A stretch of 26,737 bases of DNA from Didymodactylos carnosus (GCA_905250885.1 CAJNOQ010002036.1:1-26737); one strand, 5' to 3'. Counted from the stretch's first letter, positions 10,094-19,735 are shown. The notes: generated by a model not told the origin, from the sequence alone. A program made the numbers and translations.

Positions 10094-11533
10094 ATGGTAC
10101 TGTACGCGATATATGATGTAATATCTGTGTGGTTTATAATGCTACAAAAAGAAATGTATGCATCCAACAAGAATATCGGAACAAAATTGTCAACGGCTGA
10201 GTTAGATCCTCTTCCATCGGATTCATTACTAACAATAACAACAGCCACACGTACATCATCTCCCCTAGAAGAACATCAAGATCGAACAGTAACTTTAGGA
10301 CTAGTAATTTCTACACCCGAAATAGAATAGGTAACACCATCACCAGGCTGTAAAGATATTCAACAACGCACAGTCATCATCCGTAACATTAATCAAAACA
10401 CATCAAGTCCATTTAAGTCAACTCAACCAACACCAATAGAATTGGATGAGGGGATGCCAGTTGGGGACGGAGTCTTTTTCCGCCCCACGAACCCTTCATC
10501 AGATCAACGGCCAGTCATGAATCAACCGCGTGATGCTAACAAGCATCCTAAAACTTCTCTATCTGCTATAATTCTCGGTACTTCAATAATGACCAACAAA
10601 CGTCCATCATATGTCATTCTCTCTGATAGCCATCTAAAACACATTCCGCAACAACATTACGATATTTATACCATCGCAAAATCTGGATTACAATGGATTG
10701 ATCGATATGATACACAAACATCAGCTCAATACAAAGTTGCAACCGAACACGCCAAACTGATTTCCACGCGTGACACCATCGTATTGGCAATTGGCACTAA
10801 CACCTTACGCCATACAAAGTTCGTTGATGCTATTGAACAAGTGAAAAATATCATTAGCCTAATTCGAAAACAACACCAACATCTCTCATTCCCATCTCAA
10901 ATCATCGTCACCCTCTGTTTCGCATGCAAAAAAGAATCCGCAAAATTCCCAACAGCAGCATCACTAAGTGATAATATCGATCAATACAATCGATCATTAA
11001 TAAGTTTGGCGGCGACATCACATTTCACTGTCATTGATTGCGGAATACAAGAACAACATATAGCAAATGACAAAATCCACATCAACGTTAAATTTCGCCA
11101 TTTGGTTTTCGATGCCATCCTAAATCAGCTTGATCACAATCACCTGTTACCATCACTACTTATGCCACCACGCTCAAGGTCTCAATTTAAATCGTCTTCC
11201 TCAATTTTATCTCCTCCCTCATCACACTCACTTCCCTCTAAAACACCAATCATTGAACAGTTTGCAGCACCATCCGCCGCTCCAGTACCTCATCATCATC
11301 ATTCAGCACATCAGAGATCAAAAACTCGTCAATCCAGTCATTGCAAGCAAATGAAAAACATAGTATCATCAAAAAAATATCAGGCAAAAGATTATGACAT
11401 ACGCCTTCACAGAGTTATATATCACAAATTCAAGATCGGTGAAATTAAACAAGTGCTTAGAGGATTAAAATTGCGATGGAGAAACCTCAATAAAAAATTT
11501 GTCGATGGCAAGTGTAGAAAACACTTAGAATAG
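10094..11533 (+). pseudogene. SGNH/GDSL hydrolase-like ORF of the retroelement, one in-frame stop
   Basis: An ATG at 10094 opens a frame that runs to the stop at 11531-11533, interrupted once by TAG at 10328-10330. It begins with a hydrophobic stretch (YAIYDVISVWFIML) that could be a membrane segment. Counting from 10442, the esterase landmarks are SDSH at residues 61-64 (block I), AIGTN at 116-120 (block III) and NDKIHIN at 209-215, which supplies the Asp-x-x-His of block V. A His/Ser/Pro-rich linker and a basic C-terminal tail of about 60 residues follow. SGNH hydrolases cleave esters, and such ORFs are known as additional proteins of bdelloid LTR retrotransposons. Block II (Gly/Asn) is not obvious, and block III has Thr after the Asn, so activity is uncertain. 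The part from 10331 onward is intact. Confidence 0.7.
10462..10487 (+). repeat. GC-rich hairpin, copy 2
   Basis: TGGGG pairs with CCCCA and CGG with CCG around a slightly longer AGTCTTTTT loop, with a bulged A. It is the partner of the hairpin at 9548-9573. It lies inside the SGNH ORF, upstream of the esterase domain. Confidence 0.75.
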
Positions 11534-13412
11534 TGCATTGAGACTGAAAGAGTTCTCAAATATGAGATTCAGCGGGTTTATATAACCCTGGTGACCTTGG
11601 ATCAACTTCTAGTCAAAAACAAACATTGTCACGTTGCTCAGCACATTCAGTAACCTATGTTTCAAGTCTTTCCGAGATCTTCGGACGTGTCCGGACCGAG
11701 TAAGCGTGGTTTCCGAAGAACCATTCTAGCTCCGGAACCTTGTAAGCTAACGACCTGGGACTGCTCTAGAAACGAATATCTCAGTCCGGGCTACCTGTCT
11801 GTCATCTCAAAAGTTAAAATCCGAAACTTTTTCAGTGGTGTGACATCTTTCGAAAAATATCTTTGCAGGGTGCACCACCTGCGGGGGATTTTGGGACAAT
11901 AATTTTTAGTTTTTCTTATTGCCCCAACATTTTTCTTTCGACTAGTGAAAACCGCAGCTCCGTAGCTACATCCTAGAAAACGTTATTAAACAAATGGCCA
12001 CGGTCTTTCTTTTTTGAAATGAATAATAGTCAGTTTTTAAAACCCAGTAATAGTTAGTATTGTTGAATTATGGATAGACAAAACAATATCGCACGACGAT
12101 GTAAACATTTTAAACTACAATCCATATCGTCTACACAGAAATACAAAAAGCGGCTGATGTATTCTTTACATTCGTTATAATATACCAGTTTATAAACTTT
12201 TAGATGGTATGAATTTGGAACAATGTTCTTTTCTATAACATTAACTGACGTCAGTAACGCGGCTTGTCCACGTAACGCGACACTTCACTGATCAAGTTTA
12301 TAAAAAAAATTTTCGCTTTCGAAAATTTTGAACACATCAGTAGATGTAATTTTTAATTCTAAGGACCCGTTTAAAACGCTTTTTTGATAAAAATTGGTTT
12401 TTGAGTCTCAAAACCGGTTTTTGAACATTTCAAAAATCGCATTTTCTATTTTTAGCTGAGATAGTTTTCGAAAAATAAATTTCTGAACATATGGTTTCGT
12501 AGAAAATTTAATTCTCTACAAAATGGCGTATTTAGTTTTGAGCTTCAGCCCTTTAGAAAATTTGTACATTTTCCGACTTAATTTACAGTTTTTGACCCTC
12601 CAGCCCGAGGTAGCGACTTTATTCTTCCGTATACCGGCTGACTGTGGCACGAATAATTATCTGTATAATATCAAAATCTCCTGATCATGTTAAGTCCCTT
12701 GAAAACACTAGACAAAAATAGTGCGTAACACCGTTACGTTTATGTTTTGATGTTTTTGCCTTAACTGAAGATGTTGGAAAAATTCTTTTTTTACCATTGG
12801 ATAGCCATTTTACTTTTTTTTACTCTTCATCTCTTCTTTCTCTTTCATTTTTTTACTTCTTTCGTTTAGTATTTCGATGTGAGTGTGTAGAATTTATACA
12901 GTCAGTCTTTATGGGGATATTATGGTCCTTATTGTAAACGTCATTTATGTTAGTCTTCTCTCCTCTTGGATGACTGAATGATAAAAGAAACTGAAGTAAA
13001 AATAACTGTCTAGCTGGCTGACTGGATTCACGTAAGAGACAGAGACTTTCTAACAGATTTTACCACAGTTAACAGTAAGACTGCAGAAAAAATACAGGAA
13101 AAACAGGACAAATACGAAGCCTGTAATCCACATCACCATTCTTTTTTTCTAGAGCTTAAATATTATATCATCGTTAGGAAGACGACAAAAGCCACAGAGT
13201 ATTTAAAAACGCAAGTGAAACAAGTATACAAGGCACATTAAAACAAGGCCTATATGTTTGAATATCTAATTCTCTTTACGTTTTCCGTACTTCTTTTGCA
13301 CAAATGTGTAATAATATTGGAGAAAAAGGAACGAGGACTCTAAAATAAATTGTAAGTTCGTTGGTGAACTAAGAGATATCCATGTTCTTTTTTTATTCTT
13401 TGTCACACTTAG
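11534..13412. other. Long gene-free stretch
   Basis: No gene is supported. A less AT-rich patch at 11657-11902 holds an 81-codon ORF without recognisable features. From 12300 to 12640 the sequence is full of TTTTGA/TCAAAA and TTCGAAA-like words typical of old dispersed repeats. From 12780 to 12870 it is pyrimidine-rich. The retroelement's 3' LTR should lie in the first part if it survives, but I could not match it to anything upstream. Confidence 0.5.
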
Positions 13413-13475
13413 TGTTGAGAGATAGGCGTCCAGGTAGATTTAAGTTAAATCTACTCGGACGCCTATTTCTCAACA
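13413..13475. repeat. Near-perfect 63-bp palindrome
   Basis: Two 30-bp arms with only three mismatches meet at a very small centre (TTAAGTTAA). The outer ends are TGTTGAGA and TCTCAACA, and both arms contain the AGGCGTCC / GGACGCCT core. A TAGGCGTCCCTAT word recurs about 340 bp downstream. No target duplication was seen. It may be a minimal foldback element or two joined transposon ends. Confidence 0.8.
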
Positions 13476-14253
13476 GGAAGTGATTTAAACGGATGTATAA
13501 AGTGTCCATAAGGTAAACGCCGAGTAAAGTGTTTTCTGCAACATATTATACACTACTAGACAGCCTGCGTCGAGCTGACTAAAAAGAATACGCTTTTTAA
13601 CTTTTCGAAACCGATTTTCCATGTTGAAAAATCGAAAATACTCGAAGGGTCTTAAAAGTCGAAAAATCCTTCAAGTTAGAAAAACTTCGAATTTTTTCCT
13701 TATTTTCCTGTTTCTATTTTTAAAACAATTTTTTTTCTAATTTAGCGTCGACAACTGAATAGAAAACTAATATTTGATCAGTTCCAAATTTATAATAATG
13801 CTTATCCATCATAGGCGTCCCTATCTGACGGTCTTAGGTGCGACCATACAGTTTAGTAAATGTATGTAGTTTTTTGTGTGAGTCATTGAAACATTCATTT
13901 GCACTTCATTAAATTACCAGAGAGATCAACTTTAAAAGTATACTTCGATTTTTTAAAATTTTGTTACTAAGAAAATTTATTTTTTCTAAATCTGAGGCGA
14001 AACAGTCGGAATTCGCAATTATCTCCAACAGAACTCAACTTCTATATAACAGAAATATCATACTCGGAATCAGAATCAACAGCTAATTCGACTGATATCT
14101 CTATTCTATCCGAGTACTTTAATTTTTTCGAATTTTGAAATCGTTTTAAATTCGTTTTTCGAATTTTTCAACGAATTTTGAAATACACATCAGTCACTGC
14201 TCGTTCAGCATTGAAACTAGTTCTTAAGGCATAACAGAGAAACCTCATTCTGT
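13476..14253. other. Gene-free AT-rich stretch
   Basis: The sequence is dominated by TTCGAA/TTTTCGA words (13590-13700 and 14110-14180) that look like degenerate repeats, plus a weak inverted repeat at about 14055-14120 built on ATACTCGGAAT and ATTCTATCCGAGTA. No gene was seen. Confidence 0.45.
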
Positions 14254-14259
14254 TTTATT
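14254..14259 (-). terminator. Polyadenylation signal for Prx6
   Basis: AATAAA on the minus strand, about 77 bases past the Prx6 stop codon, is the expected type and distance for an mRNA 3' end. Confidence 0.5.
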
Positions 14260-14335
14260 CAAAATAAATAGACAGAAAGCTCGAAACTAACAAACCAAGT
14301 AATCATCGTCCGCCTTCTTTGCTTTCTTCCATCGG

Positions 14336-15397
14336 TTAGACTTGTGCCATCCGAATATAATTTTTGCCACTCGGAACTTCTGTTGTTTCTAATCCCTGTG
14401 GCCAATGCTTTTGGATTTCTTCAGCTTTAACATTTGGCGGCACCATCACTTTTTCCCCAACCTATAAGGAAGATGCTTTTGTGAAATAATCTGTAGAAAT
14501 GCAGACATACTTACTTTCCAATTGGCAGGTGTGGCACACGGATATTTGCTCGTACATTGTAATGCATCAATCAATCGGATAAATTCTCTAAAAATCAGTG
14601 ATAAGAGTGACAGAGTGAAAGTAAAACTGTTATTCCTTGTCTAGTGCAAAACATCAGTCTCAATAAAGAAGAAGCCATTTTATTAGACTTTTTCTGTCAA
14701 TCGAAATTCACTGAAATCCGATGCTACATACGTACGTGAAATTTCGACCACATTCAGGTGGATACAAAGTACTGGCTTTCAGTTTCTTATCTGGACCAAT
14801 GATAAATACCTGCAAAAGGATAAAATTATAAAAGCGTGTATATTTGATTCGAGGTCGGAAATTGGACATTAGTGGAACATACACCACGAGCTGCCATTGG
14901 TAGACCGCGTGGGTGGAATCGGTTATCGAACTCGTCGTGTTCTCGTATCATTCCTAATCGACTGGCAATTGCACGATCGGCATCATCGATGATTGGAATA
15001 GAAATATCTATTTTACTAAATGCTGCAACATCCTATACCGACAATCGCAAATTTTATTCATTATCAAAATACGAAATACCGAAGCAACATACTTTAACCC
15101 AGCCATGATGTTCTTCGACTGTATCACATGACAAATCAATCACTTTGACATTCCGTTTTTCAAATTCAGGTGTCAGTTCTGCAGCTGTTGCTAATTCTGA
15201 GGTACAGACAGGTGTATAATCAGCTGGATGCGAACAGAATAGCCCCCAACTATGTTATAAGAGAAGGGGAAAAGGAGTAAGAGAGAAAGAGATAACAGAT
15301 TGGCTCACCTGTCTCCTAACCATTCATGTAACTGGATTTCACCGATTGTTGTTTTACATTTAAAATTCGGAAATTCATCGCCAAGTTTTAATGTCAT
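14336..15397 (-). CDS. PRDX6: 1-Cys peroxiredoxin, Prx6 type (six exons, 222 aa)
   Basis: Exons on the minus strand are 15397-15309, 15249-15093, 15032-14883, 14809-14736, 14587-14515 and 14461-14336. All introns are GT-AG (59, 60, 73, 148 and 53 bp) and join to an unbroken 222-residue protein, the usual Prx6 length. The peroxidatic cysteine is Cys45 in YTPVCT, with His37 in FCSHP. The lipase-like motif GDSWG of Prx6 is at residues 28-32, with a His at 24, so both the peroxidase and phospholipase A2 centres appear kept. VFIIGPDKKLK and PANWKVGEKVMV complete the C-terminal domain. The family reduces H2O2 and phospholipid hydroperoxides in the cytosol. A splice-acceptor-like CAG lies five bases before the ATG. 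The 5' end of this gene is duplicated in inverted orientation at 17880-18224. Identification is secure. Confidence 0.95.
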
Positions 15398-16141
15398 GGT
15401 TGCTGATTCAAAGACAGAAAGAAGGAGTCGAAAGGCGAGCTTGAGTGAGTCTAAAAATGAAGATATAAAAGTAATAAAGCAGTCTATCGCTCTCTTTTGT
15501 GGTGTTGCCCGCCTCTGTGGCTAAAGTCCTCCTTTATTGCTTATGTCCCCTATGTGCAGCTTATTAAAAAAATTAAACCACTCGTATACTGTCAAGAGTT
15601 GGACCGAGACCTTCACCTGTTATCGTTCCTGGTGTTGTTACTCTTTTTCTATTTCTATTATGTCCGACATCATTACCTGTTTTGTTGCCGCATTTTCTGA
15701 AGTGGGTTTGATGACACTATTATCTGAATGTAAATATTTATTTTGTGGAGTCGTCATTCAATATTTTCGTGGAAATCGAAAAGCACAGAAAAGATATTTT
15801 GCAAAATAAAGGATCGAACGCATACTTCAGTGGGTACTGAAGTGCTTTTTAACTAATCTGAAGTTTAATTTGAACACAAATACAAAACAGGTTAATATCG
15901 ACATAATGGCGAACACAGAAGAGGCTCGATTATACATCACTATTGGTTCTGATCATTTCTGGATTTTGTACAGACTCACAATCTCGATGAAAAAAAGAAA
16001 TTTGTGTTCTATTTCTCGACATAAAGCCTAGTGCTGAATCACTGCCATATGAGTATAAGAGTAGTTAAAAATAAAATTGAAAGAATGTTAATAAATGCAT
16101 TTGAGCTTGTAGAAATAGTAGATCCTGAGTTAATAGCACGA
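15372..16141. repeat. Large inverted duplication, arm A
   Basis: This arm spans the first nine codons and 5' region of Prx6, the whole dispersed module, and the last 30 or so codons of the DUF3455 gene. Its reverse complement is found at 17574-18224. Identity is high over the Prx6 upstream part and lower (a few mismatches per 50 bp) over the DUF3455 end. Arm A is about 770 bp. It is the presumed original because both genes it overlaps are intact here. Confidence 0.9.
15398..15425 (-). promoter_or_regulatory. Splice-acceptor-like site before the Prx6 ATG (candidate trans-splice acceptor)
   Basis: Read on the minus strand, a pyrimidine-rich CTCCTTCTTTCTGTCTTTG leads to ATCAG, ending at 15403, then CAACC and the ATG. 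This is a good 3' splice site with no obvious nearby donor, fitting spliced-leader addition. The same sequence is retained in the truncated inverted copy near 18170-18197. Confidence 0.4.
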
Positions 16142-16761
16142 GAAAAAATATAACTTGAACTGTAAGTAGCATTGTAATATTGTCCATCATTAGTCGCGTT
16201 ACATGGTGTGCCAGCAGGGACTACTCCACCAACCGTACTTAGTCGTTGAATATAAGTAACCTGTCCAAATGTTGAACCATTTTTCGCATCTGTTGCTTGA
16301 ATGAGTACCAATATAACGGCTTTACCTGGATTATGATCATATCTTTTAATTGGTTTGCCATAAACATAATCATGAAGTGTATCACATATCGTCACACAAT
16401 TTAAATCACAATAAGTATAGCGACAGTTCGTACCTAACAGCCATTCAGCAGATTCAATACTATAATTTTGCATTAATGTATGCGGATGAAAACCTATAAT
16501 AGGATTTTTAGCCGGTTCTTCGTCATCAATATTGTACTGATGTAAGTCACCTTCAGGGTGATCCATTTCCCATTTATAGTTCTCAGTGACATTATTGTAT
16601 AAACATTTGTACTTTTGAACACCATCTGCATAAAGACGATAAAATTGTTCATGACCTGATGGTAATTCGACATTTGTTTGATTATCAGGAAACGGTTGTG
16701 AGAGAACATTAGTATTAATCAGGAAACAGACAACAGCAACAGTGAAGTAATAGTATGACAT
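16039..16761 (-). CDS. Secreted DUF3455-type protein (240 aa, single exon)
   Basis: The ORF starts with a clear signal peptide (hydrophobic core YYYFTVAVVCFLI, likely cleavage after VLS near residue 21) and ends in a hydrophobic tail (FINILSILFLTTLILIW) after a Ser-rich stretch, suggesting a GPI anchor or C-terminal membrane anchor. Between them the DUF3455 pattern is visible: ADGVQKYKC, KWEMDHPEGDL, a HPHT segment, SAEWLLG, VILVLIQATD, and YIQRLSTVGGVVPAGTPC. A Cys-rich insert (NCRYTYCDLNCVTICD, near 110-126) is unusual for the family as I know it. Several N-glycosylation sequons are present. DUF3455 proteins are best known from fungi and bacteria and have no assigned function. A diverged copy of the Prx6 upstream module lies directly 5'. 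The last 30 or so codons are duplicated on the opposite strand at 17574-17672. Family call is moderate. Confidence 0.75.
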   Translation of the reverse strand: MSYYYFTVAVVCFLINTNVLSQPFPDNQTNVELPSGHEQFYRLYADGVQKYKCLYNNVTENYKWEMDHPEGDLHQYNIDDEEPAKNPIIGFHPHTLMQNYSIESAEWLLGTNCRYTYCDLNCVTICDTLHDYVYGKPIKRYDHNPGKAVILVLIQATDAKNGSTFGQVTYIQRLSTVGGVVPAGTPCNATNDGQYYNATYSSSYIFSRAINSGSTISTSSNAFINILSILFLTTLILIWQ

Positions 16762-16774
16762 TATTTGATATAAA

Positions 16775-17095
16775 AGTAGTAAAGTCGTCTTTTGCTCACT
16801 TGTGTGGTATTGTCCTCCTCTGTGGCTAAACTCCTCTTTTTATTATTTATATCTCTTATGGTTATCTTATTAAAAAAATAAAACCACTCGTATGTTGTCA
16901 AGCGTTAGTCGATCTTAAACCAGGACTTTTACCATTTATCGTTAGCGATGTTGTCACTGTTCTTCTATTACAACATCATTATCTATTTTGTTGCCGTGTT
17001 TTCTTAAGTGTGTTTGATGACACTATTATCTGAAAGCAAATATTTATTTGGTGAAGTCGTCATTCACTGTTTTCGCCGAAATCGCCTTGCACAAA
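16775..17095 (-). repeat. Dispersed module copy, diverged, directly 5' of the DUF3455 gene
   Basis: This region matches about 15465-15790 throughout, including TCCTCCTCTGTGGCTAAA, TTATTAAAAAAAT, CCACTCGTAT, TTTTGTTGCCG, GATGACACTATTATCTGA and GTCGTCATTCA, with roughly one difference in four or five positions. Similarity reaches to within about 15 bases of the DUF3455 ATG (GATATAAAAGTAGTAAAG against GATATAAAAGTAATAAAG upstream of Prx6). The two genes therefore share a homologous 5' region in the same orientation. Confidence 0.85.
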
Positions 17096-17573
17096 AACAT
17101 TCGTTGCATTCTGTTGAATTTTGACATTTGATGAAAAGGTGATAAATGTCATGATTATGAATATATATATAAGTATGATATTCCAGTGACATTTCTTTTT
17201 TGTTTCTCCCTCTTTTTGTTAATACAGAATAAATACCAGCTATTTAAGTAGAATACATGTAGATATATAAACGAATACAGTGAGTTGATATGACTATGAG
17301 ATAAGTCTCTTTATATATGTGTTTTTTGTATGTGTTTTCTCTAAGAACAGATCTCACGACTGATTGAATTCTGTCAACTGTTTCCAGCCTCCTGTAGAAG
17401 ACCGGTTCGACTGGATTCTTGACTTGGATTCTTACGAACTTATTTCGAGAAAGATCGAAAGAGACTTGAAATTTGATTTCTGACTTCTCTAACAAATTTT
17501 CTTTTTTCTTCTAATTGATCATGAAAGTGTTCCAAAGAAAAAAAAATAATGCGAACTTATTTTAATGTCACAT
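17096..17573. other. Spacer of the inverted duplication, no gene seen
   Basis: This stretch lies between the diverged module and arm B. An 83-codon minus-strand ORF (17244-17495) has mixed composition and no recognised motif. I do not call it a gene, though its first 50 codons have a plausible protein-like composition. Confidence 0.4.
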
Positions 17574-17672
17574 TGTGCTATTAAATCAGGATCTATTTCT
17601 ACAAGCTCAAGTGCATTTATTAACATTCTTTCAATTTTATTTTTAACTGCTCTCATATTCGGTTGGCAATGA
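17574..17672 (+). pseudogene. Copy of the DUF3455 C-terminus, opposite strand
   Basis: In the + frame this encodes a match to the last 30 or so residues of the DUF3455 protein (SSAFINILSILFLTALIF) up to the same position of the TGA stop (17670-17672). One codon is lost in frame, with a few substitutions. The rest of the gene is absent. It is a by-product of the inverted duplication. Confidence 0.8.
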
Positions 17673-18197
17673 TCCAGCACTAGGCTTATATCGCGAAATA
17701 GAACACAAATTTCTTTTTTTCATCGAGATTGTGAGTCTGTACAAAATTCAGAAAAGAACAGAACAGTGATATGTAGTCGAGCCTCTTCTGTGTACGCCAC
17801 TATGCCAATATTAACTTGTTGTCTATTTTTATTTACACTAAACTTCAGATTAGTTAAAAAACACTTCAGTATATCATTTTCTATCAAACACACTTCAGAA
17901 AATGCGGCAACAAAACAGGTAATGATGTCGGACATAATAGAAATAGAAAAAGAGTAACAACACCAGGAACGATAACAGGTGAAGGTCTCGGTCCAACTCT
18001 TGACAGTATACGAGTGGTTTAATTTTTTTAATAAGCTGCACATAGGGGACATAAGCAATAAAGGAGGACTTTAGCCACAGAGGCGGGCAACACCACAAAA
18101 GAGAGCGATAGACTGCTTTATTACTTTTATATCTTCATTTTTAGACTCACTCAAGCTCGCCTTTCGACTCCTTCTTTCTGTCTTTGAATCAGCAACC

Positions 18198-18224
18198 ATG
18201 ACATTAAAACTCGGCGATGAATTT
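18198..18224 (+). pseudogene. Copy of the first nine codons of Prx6
   Basis: ATG plus eight codons (MTLKLGDEF) of Prx6, with one silent change, preceded by the same 5' sequence as the real gene. It is cut off abruptly at 18224. Transcription from this duplicated promoter-like region would read into unrelated DNA. Confidence 0.85.
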
Positions 18225-18744
18225 GGGATTTCTGAAATACCATGTGATCAGTAGGAAGTACTAGAAGATTAGCAAATGGCCACATTTGACTACAACCGTA
18301 GGAGGGGAAAGGAACCGCTCTTTGACCACGTTATCTTTCTTGCTTGTTCTTGTCAAAAAGCTTGAATTAGCTTAGACTTATGTGCAGTTTTACCAGAAGT
18401 CTCATACCACATAAAACGCTGTATACGGTAAATGTTCTAAAGAAAGATTATTTTGAAAAGACAGAACTTTTTGCAGAACGCTTACAAGGAATGCCGTACT
18501 AGGAACGCGACATACCGTTTTGTGCAGAAATGTTTGCCCTTCAAACTTATATTTAAACCAATATTATTACACTTCCTCTACTGCGGTTGCATTAAAGTTT
18601 GTTAAAATTGATGTCTTCTTTCTTTGTACAAACGCAGGTTTCGAGATTATCAATGAAACATTAATAACTGAAACAAAGGATTGTGAAAACTTTTTCAAAA
18701 GGTTTTGCAAAGCTTACTAAATGTGCAATTTCAAAGTACACATT
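18225..18744. other. Intergenic, no gene seen
   Basis: A 66-codon ORF (18520-18720) has no recognisable features. No repeat or structured element was identified. Confidence 0.4.
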
Positions 18745-19600
18745 TCAATTCAGGAGAAAGCTTTTCTTAAGCAGAGAAATGAGTTTTAATTTTGTGCCAA
18801 GGCTTTTGTAAGAAGGGTGCGTTGACTGATAAAATGCCTTTAAATAAACGTTGATCAGGTTCTCAAATGTTTTCATTTGACCATTATGTGTTAATTTTGA
18901 TAATTCGGTTAACCGAGTTGTTACGATATCCTCATTATTCGTTGTTATTTTTTTAACCAAAGTTGTAGTTTGGTTAAACTTTGACAGAGTCGATGTCCAG
19001 TTGATTGTTTCACTGATACCATGTTCTTAATTATCGTTGATAGTGCTTCATCAAACATCGAAACATCACTATTTAATATATTAATTGTTGTGTCAGTATG
19101 ACTGATTTGTGTCAACGTAATTTAGTGAGACCGTGATGGATTAAAAAGCAGAAATTTGCTTTGGCTTTGAAGAGTATCAGCGCATTGTGATACTGCTAAT
19201 TCAGCTGTTATTGCGCTTCCAATGACAGGTACGGTGATTTGAAACTCGATCCACGACTCAATGGCATTTATGTCGGCGTTTTAACGATGGTAAAACTAAT
19301 TGATATCATATTTGTTAAATCATTCAAGACAGAAGACCCGTATGATGTGGTTCTTATGACGGAGAACGATAAAGGCGACTTCGTTAGTTAGTTGTGATGG
19401 AACAAGCCTAGTTGACTAAATCTGATCGTAATTTTCGTATATTTCTTCTGTTCGTGATACCACGAGTAAAACGTTGGTTGTGATTATCGATGATAATTTT
19501 AATTTTTCTGGCTTTATAAAACGATACTGCTGGTTGCAAAGAAATTTCCTTCTAAAAGAGAAGTGCTATCGGTGCCCTTATTGAATTAGTCACTACAAGT
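18745..19600 (-). pseudogene. Decayed unrecognised coding region
   Basis: Read on the minus strand, long stretches look protein-like but are split by stops and at least one frameshift. From right to left in the window, one frame gives IESWIEFQITVPVIGSAI, then QCADTLQSQSKFLLF, HTDTTINILN and DEALSTIIKNMVSVKQST. After a shift near 18960, a 71-codon open segment (ITTNNEDIVTTRLTEL and onward) continues. The composition (polar, helical, few runs) differs from the flanking AT-rich noise. I do not recognise the family, and the evidence for a former gene is compositional only. Confidence 0.4.
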
Positions 19601-19735
19601 TTCGGTTTATCATTGAACGTTCGCCTATTTTTGGATATTCCTTAAATAGACGTGATTGGATATATACATAATCCGTTTTTGTGTTGCTTTCTTCAGAATT
19701 TTTCCAAAATGGTTAACTAACATATCGCATACAAC

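Larger units (their letters stand above)
5880..11533 (+). mobile_element. Decayed Ty3/gypsy-type retrotransposon with captured SGNH ORF
   Basis: In order on the + strand there are a leader with a hairpin array, a gag, an integrase, a small unknown ORF and an SGNH/GDSL-esterase-like ORF. The gag frame runs almost directly into the N-terminal region of integrase near 7800, so protease, reverse transcriptase and RNase H are missing. The remaining frames carry several stops and shifts, and the element cannot be autonomous. GDSL esterase ORFs downstream of pol are reported for bdelloid rotifer LTR retrotransposons. I could not find LTRs, a polypurine tract or target duplications, so both outer boundaries are approximate. 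Confidence 0.8.
17574..18224. repeat. Large inverted duplication, arm B
   Basis: This is the reverse complement of 15372-16141, with an internal loss of about 125 bp around 17870-17885, where the module jumps from CACTTCAGTA to CACACTTCAG. It ends exactly within a copy of Prx6 codon 9, after which the sequence is unrelated. Together with arm A and a spacer of about 1.4 kb it forms a large palindrome-like structure around the DUF3455 gene. Confidence 0.9.

Noticed and set aside
9658..10248. 196-codon minus-strand ORF
   Set aside because: Antisense shadow of the retroelement's extra ORFs; no independent features.
11657..11902. 81-codon ORF in a less AT-rich patch
   Set aside because: No recognised domain and no codon or splice support; left as unexplained sequence.
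15537..15809. 90-codon + strand ORF, present in part in three module copies
   Set aside because: Differences between copies are mostly amino-acid changing, one copy has an in-frame stop, and it lies antisense in the 5' region of Prx6. It looks like a passenger frame.
17244..17495. 83-codon minus-strand ORF
   Set aside because: Composition is plausible for about 50 codons but no motif, homologue or splice partner was recognised, and it sits in the spacer of the inverted duplication.
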